Shown piece after piece: positions 1 through 8,227 of a stretch of 53,799 nucleotides of DNA. Position numbers and translations under genes: made by a program. The notes under the pieces were generated by a model, which saw nothing but the letters and a program-made list of their open reading frames with translations, was not told the DNA's origin and made no database searches. How positions within the stretch are numbered: the first letter of the stretch is position 1; each line of letters begins with the position of its first letter. The DNA is from Desulfobacterales bacterium (GTDB lineage: Bacteria > Desulfobacterota > Desulfobacteria > Desulfobacterales > SURF-7), in contig JABHLN010000010.1 of assembly GCA_018693105.1 (NCBI GenBank), positions 1-53,799 on the forward strand. Direction: 5' to 3'.

Positions 1-2
1 AT

Positions 3-215
3 GGGAATACGATTGTAAGGAGTCGGGTGGTTGCGATTATGACACCTGGCTCTGCTCCCATGAAAAGACTGAAGGATGAGTCTAAGAAAAATAATAAACT
101 CATTGATGCCACCAATGGAAGGAAAACTCGTTCCATCATTGTACTGGATAGCGACCATATAATTCTTTCAGCAATCCAGGCTGAGACAGTCACACAGCGT
201 TGTAGGCAATCTTAA
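3..215 (+). CDS. remA: RemA/DUF370-family regulatory protein, 5' truncated by the window edge
   Basis: The frame is open to the left edge (GNTIVRSRVVAIMTPGSAPMKRLKDESKKNNKLIDATNGRKTRSIIVLDSDHIILSAIQAETVTQR), resembling DUF370 (LIDATxGRKTRxxIxxDSxHxxLSAxQxET). Confidence 0.75.
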   Translation, partial: GNTIVRSRVVAIMTPGSAPMKRLKDESKKNNKLIDATNGRKTRSIIVLDSDHIILSAIQAETVTQRCRQS

Positions 216-217
216 TT

Positions 218-235
218 ATTGAGTTTAAACTCAAT
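218..235. repeat. 18-bp perfect palindrome ATTGAGTTTAAACTCAAT
   Basis: Self-complementary sequence read directly, between the remA stop and the integrase start. Confidence 0.8.
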
Positions 236-329
236 GGATTATTCAACCAAAACAGATACTTATTGACGGCTTAGATCTATGAATGATACATATACTCTAT
301 CACATATACAGAAAGGAGGTGAATTGTGC

Positions 330-1517
330 ATGATAGGGTATATAGATTCAGAACAAAAATGTCCCATCTGCAAATCAGGGTTTCAAGATAACCTCAGAGA
401 TGGGCTTGTCTGTCCTAACCATCCAGAATGTAGGGCAACACGGTTCAGGGTAAAATTTGGTCGTAAAGTCTGCAAACGTTTCAAAAGATACGAACCCGCC
501 TATAGATTCCTCAATGGCCTTCGTTATAAAAAAGATGAAGGCACGTTTGATCACCGAGATTACAAAAAGGATAATCCTTTTGGATTTGAAAATCTCGCTT
601 TGAAATATCTTAAAGTCAAGGAACGAGAAGTCAAAAGAAAATCCTATAATAACCTCGCAAACTACCTTAACCGTGCGATTATCGTATGGGGTAACAGTAA
701 CATCAAGACACTTGGGTATGCAGAAATTGAAGACTTCTTACTGACACAGAAAACTAAGTTTGGTGAGTTTGTTTCTGATAAAACCAGATCAAACATGTGT
801 TCAGCCCTTCACGACTTTTGGAAATGGCTTAAGAAAAGAAGGATCATTACCGTGCAGCAGTTTCCTGATTTTCCTGAAGTCAGTTTCCAGCTTGGATGGA
901 GAAAAATTGTTGATAAGGAAACTCAAGAAGATATCATTGATGAAGTGTACCGGATCAGCCACCATATCAATATTAAGGTTTGGCTCGGTATCAAATGGCT
1001 CTCAACTTATATCTCAATGCGTCCAGGGGAAATGCTCGGCCTCAAGGAAAGCGACATCGATACTAAGATTGGTGCATTGATTATCCCACACCCCAAGGAA
1101 AAAGAACCTAAACTGATTTACCTGCTCGATGAGGATATTGAACTCATTGAGAGTATACCTCGTGGAATGCCTCACCTACCCTTTTTCAGGCATGAAAAAG
1201 GAGTGAGCGGTGTAACTCCTGGTGAAAAATTTGGAGATAGGTATTTATGGAAATGGTGGAAAAAAGCCTGTGCTAATCTTAGAATTGAAGGTGTTGATCT
1301 TTATGGTGGGACGAGACATTCAACAACAACTGCACTATCAAAAGTCATGAGTAAGGAGGAAATTAAAGGAGGCTCACTGCATAAAACAAACAAAGCGTTT
1401 GAAAGATACATGCAATCTAAATCAGCCGATGCAATGAAGGTCTATAAAAAAGCATCTGAGCTGACAGGCAAGAAGGCCAGAATCATTAAACTCAAAAAGA
1501 CCGCAAATGAAAACTGA
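330..1517 (+). CDS. Tyrosine-type site-specific recombinase/integrase with N-terminal Cys-rich (zinc-ribbon-like) segment
   Basis: C-terminal block with TRHSTTTALS and a later Tyr (RYMQSKSADAMKVY); N-terminal CPICKSGF...CPNHPEC. An AGGAGGTGA RBS precedes TTG324/ATG330. Confidence 0.8.
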   Translation: MIGYIDSEQKCPICKSGFQDNLRDGLVCPNHPECRATRFRVKFGRKVCKRFKRYEPAYRFLNGLRYKKDEGTFDHRDYKKDNPFGFENLALKYLKVKEREVKRKSYNNLANYLNRAIIVWGNSNIKTLGYAEIEDFLLTQKTKFGEFVSDKTRSNMCSALHDFWKWLKKRRIITVQQFPDFPEVSFQLGWRKIVDKETQEDIIDEVYRISHHINIKVWLGIKWLSTYISMRPGEMLGLKESDIDTKIGALIIPHPKEKEPKLIYLLDEDIELIESIPRGMPHLPFFRHEKGVSGVTPGEKFGDRYLWKWWKKACANLRIEGVDLYGGTRHSTTTALSKVMSKEEIKGGSLHKTNKAFERYMQSKSADAMKVYKKASELTGKKARIIKLKKTANEN

Positions 1518-1584
1518 CCTACCACTGACCTACACTCGTAGGCCACAAAAAACCTTCTAAGTTACTGAAATTATTACAAAAAAA

Positions 1585-1931
1585 TGGTGGAGGCGGCGGG
1601 AGTCGAACCCGCGTCCGGAAACCTTCAACAATGGCGTCTACATGCATATCCTGAACTTTGGCATTCGCCTTTAAAGCCTCCTCCAGGCGGGATGCTTTTA
1701 AGACTATCCTGTGAAAGTTTGCTGATAATGAAACAGGAATCCAGAATCAGCTATCCTGCTAGTCGCGTCCAAACCAGGTTTGCAGGAAAAACCCGGAAGG
1801 ACGATGGCCTTTAAGCGGCCATGGCGTAGTTATAATCGTCTGCGATTATGTTATGTCCACCTTTTTACGAGATGGTGGGACTCGTCATGCAACCAAAGCA
1901 TCTTAATCCCCGTCGAAGCCGTTTCGCCCCC
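1585..1931 (-). ncRNA. ssrA: tmRNA (transfer-messenger RNA)
   Basis: On the minus strand, 5' GGGGGCGAAACGGCTTCGACGGGGATTAAGATGC and 3' GGACGCGGGTTCGACTCCCGCCGCCTCCACCA. The tag ORF at 1811-1843 reads ADDYNYAMAA-stop. Confidence 0.96.
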
Positions 1932-2016
1932 ATATATTGTAACTTTTAAAAGAACATCTCCTATAAAAATAACGTTAAAACGATTGTTTGTCAAGGTTCG
2001 TAATTACTGACTCTGT

Positions 2017-2484
2017 TTATTTTATATTATATTTTTTCCGTTCTCTGTCCAGGTCTCTTTTAGCTTCCCTGTTTTTTATGGTTTGACGCTTATCATAGAG
2101 CCGTTTTCCTCTTGCAAGTCCAAGACTTATTTTGACTTTTCCTTCTTTGAAATACAGACTCAAAGGAACGAGGGCATACCCTTTTCCCTGCATTTTGCCG
2201 TGTATTTTATTGATTTCCTTTTTATGTAAGAGAAGTTTTCTCGGCTGGAGCGGCTCATGATTATCAATATTTGCATATTTATAGGTGCCTATATGCATCT
2301 GATATACAAACATTTCACCATTTTTCACCCTGGCGTATGAATCTTTCAGGTTTGCACTACCGTTTCTTATGGACTTGACTTCAGTTCCTCGAAGAACAAT
2401 TCCGGCTTCATATTCATCATCTATATGGTAGTTATATCGTGCTTTTTTATTACGGGCTATAACTCTAATATGCTGCTTTTCCAC
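2017..2484 (-). CDS. smpB: SsrA-binding protein SmpB
   Basis: 155 aa; NKKARYNYHIDDEYEAGIVLRGTEVKSIRNGSANLKDSY and C-terminal KRQTIKNREAKRDLDRERK. Confidence 0.97.
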   Translation of the reverse strand: MEKQHIRVIARNKKARYNYHIDDEYEAGIVLRGTEVKSIRNGSANLKDSYARVKNGEMFVYQMHIGTYKYANIDNHEPLQPRKLLLHKKEINKIHGKMQGKGYALVPLSLYFKEGKVKISLGLARGKRLYDKRQTIKNREAKRDLDRERKKYNIK

Positions 2485-2505
2485 AACCTTTATTACTCCT
2501 GATTT

Positions 2506-4275
2506 TTATATTCCGCTTTTTATCTTTGAAAAAAGTTCACCGTACTTATTCTGCATCATTTCATGAATTTTGGTCGTCGATGATTCTGCAATCACTTCGT
2601 CAACAAACTTAATTGATTCTTTAACCTTTATGGATTTTACGATTTTCTTCACAGCCGGTATAGATTGCGGGTTCATACTCAGTTCATCAAGCCCCAAACC
2701 TAATAGAAGTGGCATATTATATGGATCGCCGGCCATTTCACCGCACATAAAAACCTTTATTCCTTTGCTCTTTGCCACATCAACCAGAAATTTGATCATT
2801 CTTATAACAGCCGGGTGAAGAGGATGATAAAGATACGCAACCTGCTTGTTTCCCCTGTCAATTGCCAGCAGATACTGCACAAGATCATTTGTACCGATAC
2901 TGAAAAAATCAGATACATCTGCAAGGGCATCTGCCATGACAACTGCAGAAGGAACCTCGATCATAATCCCGATCTCAATATCTTTTTTATATAGTATTCC
3001 TTCTTTGTCCAGAGCTTGAGAAACATCACTTAATATTTTTTTAGCTTCCAGAACCTCTTCAACCCCGGATATCATGGGGAACATAATTCTAACATTCCCA
3101 AAGGCAGATGCTCTTAAAATTGCCCTGAGTTGTGTTTTGAATACCTCCTGACGTTTCAGGCAGAACCTTATTGCACGAAGCCCTAAAGCAGGATTTGCCT
3201 CGTCATTTTCTGATGCATAGGCAACCTCTTTATCACCGTTAATATCAAGGGTTCTGATAGTAACAGGACTAGGAGACATTAATTCTACAACCTCTTTGTA
3301 TTGTTCAAAAAGCTCATCCTCCCTTGGAAAATTTGACCGGCTTAAATAAAGAAATTCTGTCCGGTACAGGCCTATGCCGTCCCCTCCATAATCACGAACC
3401 GATACGATCTCTTCCGGCAGTTCAATATTACCCATTATATTTAAACGAATACCGTCTTTAGTTTCAGCCGGAGCATGGCTTTCACGGGTAATTACTGCCT
3501 GATGCTCTTCATACCTTGCTTTTAAGTCCTCGTAATGAAGAATTGTTTCGTCTTCAGGATGTATGATTATAACACCTTCTATCCCGTCAACGATTATTAT
3601 ATCATCAGTCTTTATTATTCCGGTTGCATTATCAAGCCCGAGTACTGAAGGAATATCAAGAGTTCTTGCTATTATTGCCGTATGTGATGTTTTCCCGCCT
3701 CGATCAGTAACAAACCCCATAATACGTTCCAGCTGAATCTGGCTGGTATCAGCAGGAGAAAGGTTGTGGGCCACAAGGATAACACGTTTATCAATATTGC
3801 CGATATCCTCTTCTTTCCGGCCTATCAGGCTTTTCATGATGCGATCATATACATGTTCAATATCAGTGGCTCGGCCCTTGATATAAGGGTCTGATATGCT
3901 TTGAAACATAACCTTGGCTTCAGAAACGACCTTTTTCAAAGCCCATTCGGCGTTAACATGATCTTTTTTAATAGTATCTATAGCTTTTCCATAGAGCATC
4001 TTGTCTTCATGAAGCACCAGATGTGTCTTCAGAATATTTATATGATCTCCAAGCTTATCTGAACTATCCTCAATTATTTTTCGGAGTTCATCTTTTGCCT
4101 TTTTTGCAGCAGATTTGAAACGCTTTATTTCAGAGGACAGTTCCTTCTTGCTGATAAAGTACTTTTCAATTACTTTAACACCTTCCTTATCAACAAGATA
4201 TGCCTTACCTATACAAATTCCGGGTGATCCACTGACTCCGGTTAGTTTAATTTCTTTGGTTTCAATATCAGACAT
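2506..4275 (-). CDS. ptsI: Phosphoenolpyruvate-protein phosphotransferase (PTS enzyme I)
   Basis: 589 aa; GGKTSHTAIIARTLDIPSVLG phospho-His motif and PEP-utilizer C-terminal motifs (GLYRTEFL, IMIEVPSAV, SIGTNDLVQY, MCGEMAGDP). Confidence 0.96.
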   Translation of the reverse strand: MSDIETKEIKLTGVSGSPGICIGKAYLVDKEGVKVIEKYFISKKELSSEIKRFKSAAKKAKDELRKIIEDSSDKLGDHINILKTHLVLHEDKMLYGKAIDTIKKDHVNAEWALKKVVSEAKVMFQSISDPYIKGRATDIEHVYDRIMKSLIGRKEEDIGNIDKRVILVAHNLSPADTSQIQLERIMGFVTDRGGKTSHTAIIARTLDIPSVLGLDNATGIIKTDDIIIVDGIEGVIIIHPEDETILHYEDLKARYEEHQAVITRESHAPAETKDGIRLNIMGNIELPEEIVSVRDYGGDGIGLYRTEFLYLSRSNFPREDELFEQYKEVVELMSPSPVTIRTLDINGDKEVAYASENDEANPALGLRAIRFCLKRQEVFKTQLRAILRASAFGNVRIMFPMISGVEEVLEAKKILSDVSQALDKEGILYKKDIEIGIMIEVPSAVVMADALADVSDFFSIGTNDLVQYLLAIDRGNKQVAYLYHPLHPAVIRMIKFLVDVAKSKGIKVFMCGEMAGDPYNMPLLLGLGLDELSMNPQSIPAVKKIVKSIKVKESIKFVDEVIAESSTTKIHEMMQNKYGELFSKIKSGI

Positions 4276-4300
4276 ATGTATTATCCTATCCCCAAATTTT

Positions 4301-4453
4301 GATGGCGTCGTAGAAAGGCTCCATCTACTGCGTTATAGAGGTTGATCAGAAGTTCGACATACTACATGTATGCCTTCACTCCTAATCAACCGCTATGCCT
4401 TGTATATGAAGATTTCTACTTAGCCATCGGTTATACTTTTTACGAGTTCATCA
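4301..4453. repeat. Family-1 palindromic intergenic repeat (copy a), between HPr and ptsI
   Basis: GATGGCGTCGTAGAAAGG...CATACTACATGTATG...TTATACTTTTTACGAGTTCATCA. Confidence 0.9.
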
Positions 4454-4572
4454 AATTTTTTATATTGAAAAATCTAACTTTCATCCGGATTGTATTCTAC
4501 AATAAGCTAAAAAAATCAAATTATTTCAGGGATATAATTTTATAAATCGCCGTATTTGCAGCTCAAAGTTGA

Positions 4573-4812
4573 CTATTCACCAAATCCAGCCTCAATTAGT
4601 TCTGAAATTTCATTTAAAATGTTAATATCCGATATATCATCAACCTGGAGTAATATCTCCGTCCCTTGTACACAGGCAAGAGAAAGAACATCAATGATGC
4701 TTGCGGCATCAGCTCTTTCACCTTCTTTAATAACCCAGACATTTTCTAACGCGTTTTTAGCTAAATTTGCTATACATGCTGCGGATCTGGCATGAATACC
4801 AAGTTCATTCAC
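4573..4812 (-). CDS. HPr-family phosphocarrier protein, GTG start or a further upstream non-ATG start
   Basis: VNELGIHARSAACIANLAK matches the HPr His-15 motif. Upstream in-frame KELTRKVKVV suggests the true N-terminus is longer. Confidence 0.85.
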   Translation of the reverse strand: MNELGIHARSAACIANLAKNALENVWVIKEGERADAASIIDVLSLACVQGTEILLQVDDISDINILNEISELIEAGFGE

Positions 4813-5174
4813 AACTTTGACTTTTCTTGTAAGCTCTTTAACAGCAACCCCCGGAACCTGTTTTTAATTGTATTTGTTATAAAAATAAAATATTATCATC
4901 TCAAATAAATCGTGTCAATTCAGATTATTTCCCTCAATTCACCAGATCCTGACTGTTTAAGAGGCGTTGACAAAAAAAAATGCTGATGATAATTTTTTAA
5001 ATATTAATGTCGCAAATTATTGCCGAAATTTCGTGGTGTGAAGACCGACGTAAAGGCATACATATAGTATGTAGAGCATATGGTCAAAAATATAACGCGG
5101 AAAACGTAGACTTTTACGACGACATAAAAAACAACAATATAACCCGATATAAACTAACTATAGAGGAGCATAAC

Positions 5175-5402
5175 ATGCCGGATAAAATAATGATTTTTGG
5201 AAAAGACACATGACCTTTTACAACTTCGGCTCGGGAAGCCTTGTCAAAAGAAAACAAAACTATTGAATACATAAATGTAATATCAGACCCAAAGCAGCTT
5301 GAAATAATGCTCAAATTTTCAGACGGCGAGCGAAAGGTTCCGGTTATTGTCAATGGGGACAAGGTAACAATAGGGTTTGAAGGTAACTCCTGACGCATTT
5401 GA
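5175..5402 (+). CDS. Glutaredoxin-like selenoprotein with in-frame UGA at 5211-5213 and probably at 5391-5393 (MPDKIMIFGKDT-U-PFTTSAREALSKENKTIEYINVISDPKQLEIMLKFSDGERKVPVIVNGDKVTIGFEGNS-U-RI-stop)
   Basis: RBS-like GAGGAGC before ATG5175. The frame continues in perfect register through the TGA with a thioredoxin-fold pattern (active-site position, VPVI cis-Pro). SECIS-like hairpins follow both TGAs. Confidence 0.85.
5215..5250 (+). promoter_or_regulatory. Putative bacterial SECIS hairpin for Sec codon 1
   Basis: CTTTT/AAAAG and ACAA/TTGT outer pairs enclose either GGCT/AGCC or CTTC/GAAG, with a G-rich apical loop about 16-22 nt after the UGA. Confidence 0.7.
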
Positions 5403-5405
5403 AAC

Positions 5406-5424
5406 TTTCGGCTGGATGTCGAAA
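5406..5424 (+). promoter_or_regulatory. Putative bacterial SECIS hairpin for Sec codon 2
   Basis: TTTCGGC-TGGAT-GTCGAAA: 7-bp stem with one G-U pair and a GG-containing 5-nt loop, about 20 nt after the UGA at 5391. Confidence 0.6.
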
Positions 5425-5474
5425 AAAACAGTTTATAGCAATTTACCATACAAAAACATTAAAATATATATTAT

Positions 5475-6140
5475 TTGAGAGAGAATCTTATGGAAAAACA
5501 ATTTCTTATAGACGATTTAAAGTTGGGCGAATCCTGGCGGCTTTTTAAAATTATGGGTGAATTTGTTGACGGAGTTGAAGCGCTTCATGACCTTGGACCG
5601 GCAGTAAGTATATTTGGTTCTGCAAGAACAAAGCCCGAAAATCCAATTTATAAAAAAACTGAAGAGATTGCAGCACTTCTGGTTAATAACGGGTATGGTG
5701 TTATTACCGGGGGCGGGGGCGGTATAATGGAAGCAGCCAACAAAGGTGCAGCAGAATCAGGCGGGAAATCAGTTGGGCTGAATATAATACTCCCTTTCGA
5801 GCAGCAGCCTAATAAATATTCAAACATTCAGCTTGAATTTAAATATTTTTTCATTCGCAAGGTAATGTTTGTCAAATATGCTCAGGCCTATATCATCATG
5901 CCGGGAGGCTTTGGGACATTGGATGAACTATTTGAAGCGGTTACCCTTATCCAGACGCACAGGATAATGCCTCTTCCTGTCTTTCTGTTTGGAACAGATT
6001 ACTGGGGAGGATTGGTCGAATGGATTAAAGCGAGTCTTCTTGAAAAAGAAATGATATCTCCCGAAGACCTTTCGATACTGCATGTTACTGATGATCCTGA
6101 AGAGATTGTCAGTACAATAAAAAAAGCAATAGCTAATTAA
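5475..6140 (+). CDS. LOG-family protein (TIGR00730-type phosphoribohydrolase / 'lysine decarboxylase-like')
   Basis: GGGGGIMEAANKGA and PGGFGTLDELFE motifs. Confidence 0.9.
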   Translation: MRENLMEKQFLIDDLKLGESWRLFKIMGEFVDGVEALHDLGPAVSIFGSARTKPENPIYKKTEEIAALLVNNGYGVITGGGGGIMEAANKGAAESGGKSVGLNIILPFEQQPNKYSNIQLEFKYFFIRKVMFVKYAQAYIIMPGGFGTLDELFEAVTLIQTHRIMPLPVFLFGTDYWGGLVEWIKASLLEKEMISPEDLSILHVTDDPEEIVSTIKKAIAN

Positions 6141-6390
6141 ATTGAATAATTGAAAACAATCAATAAAAATATTTACAATAACCTTGTATTCCTATATATT
6201 TTTAGTGTTTTTTTGTTCTAATACAATCAGAAATGTTACAGGCTCTGATAAACACAATGTTTTATATTGAGAATTTTATAAATGTAAATTTTTTGATCAA
6301 ATTCACGTCTAAGATTCCGGCCTGATTATCTCATTTCGTTATAAATAACTGTTCGCTTGAAGTAATAAAACCTTCATAAAGGTATCATTA

Positions 6391-6531
6391 TAGAAGCTAT
6401 CTCAAAAAAATGATAGGGTTCCTGGCAAGGCACAAAGGGGCGAGAAAGCAGAGCGGCGGTAGTATGTGAGCATTTTGAGCCGCTTTGTAACACCGCCGGG
6501 GGCACTTAGATTTATTTTGAGATAGCTTCTA
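6391..6531. repeat. Family-2 MITE-like repeat (copy a)
   Basis: Termini TAGAAGCTATCTCAAAA / TTTTGAGATAGCTTCTA. Confidence 0.9.
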
Positions 6532-6672
6532 AAAATTATAATAAGAGTAGAGAACAAGTTGTATTGACATCTGCGTCAAAACTGTTTCCCTCTTACCGAA
6601 TTCAAGGCACTCAATTACTTTTCGGTTAAAAGAGGAGCTTCGTTATTATTTATATTTTTCAAAGAGGTTAAC

Positions 6673-8001
6673 ATGGGAAAAAAAAGTTTGCTGAAATCAA
6701 CTTCAAAGAAGAAGGCTGCACCTAAAAAAACTACAACAAAAAAAACTGCTGCAAAGAAGAAAGCCGGGGCAAAAAAAAATACAGCTAAAAAATCGACTCC
6801 AAAGAAAAAAGCTGCCGCAAAGAAAAAAAGTAAAGCCGGGGCCACTAAAGGACCTGCTGTTAAAAAAACATCAGGAGCAAAACCGGTAGCTGAAATAAAA
6901 GAAGAAAAGACAACACCTGAAATTGAAGCTATTACCCCCGAAGAAAAACCACAGGCGACCATAGTGGAAGCAACAAATTCCGAACTCATAGCCGGCAAAA
7001 AAGCAGAACCAGTCGATAAAGTTACTGAAGAAGAATCTCCTGCAGTTGTTATTCAAAGCGAAGAACATACCAAAGATACCAACAGCGAAGAGCCTGAAAC
7101 TGCGGATAAGTTGTATGAAGAAAAAGCCACAGAAACTGTGATTCATGATGAAGAAGCAACTGATGAAGCAGCTAATGAAGAAGTGGCTATAGATACCACA
7201 ATAAAAAAACCTGAAACCGATGAAGAGTTTAAAAATGATATTACCGGGCCAGCTTCTGCAGATGCCATTGAAGAGCTAAATCCGGTACCGGCTTCTACGA
7301 TTCATAAAACTATACATAATAATCCGGAAACATTTCCTCCACCGGGGAAAATAGCTCACGAAAACGCAGATTCTACAGGGAAAATGCCAATAATATTCGG
7401 TGCGGCTCTGCTTGTTATTATAATGATATTAATAACCGGAATCAGTATATCAAACTCTAAAAAATATTATTTGGAATACAGAAATGGCGCTATTAAAATT
7501 TTCAAAGGCACTTTCGAACCTGTTGGAAAGTCTTTGTTAATAATACTACCTGGAATAGAAGCTCCGAAACCGGCAAAGGCTGTTTACACTAAGGAAGAAA
7601 TATACCCGATTATCTCCAAATATTATATAAATAAAGCAGCTACCCTTCTCGAAGTCCCCGGGATGCCTGATTTTAAAGGTGTAAAAATTTACCTGCAAAA
7701 AGCTACAAAGTTTGCGACCTCAGAAAAGTTATTGAATGAAGCGGAGAGGCGAATACAATCAATAGACTTCATGGTTCTCATTTACAAAGCAGATCTTATG
7801 GAAGATACCGGAACTCTTTCCGGCTTTGAAGATGCCATCAGGTATCTTAATGGAGCAGCGTCAATGAGTACTGACAAGACCGAAGCCGAAATTGTACAAA
7901 AGAAGATAGCAGCGGTGCAGAAATTAATTGATGATGCAAAGAAAAAAACTGATAATGAAACGAAAACATCAACGGGTGTTTCAAAAGATAATAACGAATA
8001 A
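6673..8001 (+). CDS. Membrane-anchored protein with histone-H1-like Lys/Ala-rich N-terminus
   Basis: About 75 aa of KKAAPKKTTTKKTAAKKKAG-type repeats, an acidic linker, one TM segment (MPIIFGAALLVIIMILITGI) and a C-terminal helical domain. Confidence 0.75.
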   Translation: MGKKSLLKSTSKKKAAPKKTTTKKTAAKKKAGAKKNTAKKSTPKKKAAAKKKSKAGATKGPAVKKTSGAKPVAEIKEEKTTPEIEAITPEEKPQATIVEATNSELIAGKKAEPVDKVTEEESPAVVIQSEEHTKDTNSEEPETADKLYEEKATETVIHDEEATDEAANEEVAIDTTIKKPETDEEFKNDITGPASADAIEELNPVPASTIHKTIHNNPETFPPPGKIAHENADSTGKMPIIFGAALLVIIMILITGISISNSKKYYLEYRNGAIKIFKGTFEPVGKSLLIILPGIEAPKPAKAVYTKEEIYPIISKYYINKAATLLEVPGMPDFKGVKIYLQKATKFATSEKLLNEAERRIQSIDFMVLIYKADLMEDTGTLSGFEDAIRYLNGAASMSTDKTEAEIVQKKIAAVQKLIDDAKKKTDNETKTSTGVSKDNNE

Positions 8002-8016
8002 AGTTATTATCTTTTT

Positions 8017-8170
8017 GATGGCGTCGTAAAAAATCTCCATCTACTGCGTTATAGCATTTGGCCAGACATTTGACATACTACATGTATGCCTTCACGCCAG
8101 GCCAAATGCTAAGCCTTGTATATAAATATTTTTACTTAGCCATCGAATATACTTTTTTACGAGTTCATCA
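8017..8170. repeat. Family-1 repeat (copy b, GGCCA-arm type)
   Basis: Same termini; inner arms GCATTTGGCCAGAC...CGCCAGGCCAAATGC. Confidence 0.9.
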
Positions 8171-8227
8171 TTTTTTGAGCATAACGCAAATATTGGGCAA
8201 TCCCGCTTTGGCGGGACCGGATGGGCA

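Noticed and set aside
1584-2010. Two ORFs over the tmRNA region
   Set aside because: They overlap the well-supported ssrA gene on the other strand.
4342-4545. ORFs MIRSSTYYMYAFTPNQPLCLVYEDFYLAIGYTFYEFIK (also at 8058 and 37534)
   Set aside because: They are readings through family-1 repeats. Their similarity reflects the repeat, and there is no sign of real coding.
5175-5213. Alternative that the glutaredoxin-like gene is a nonsense pseudogene
   Set aside because: Both TGAs fall at functional positions, hairpins follow each, and there is no frameshift or other decay. Still to be confirmed by finding Sec machinery.
5114-5449. 111-aa minus-strand ORF over the selenoprotein
   Set aside because: The plus-strand reading has recognisable glutaredoxin-like sequence; the minus ORF has none.
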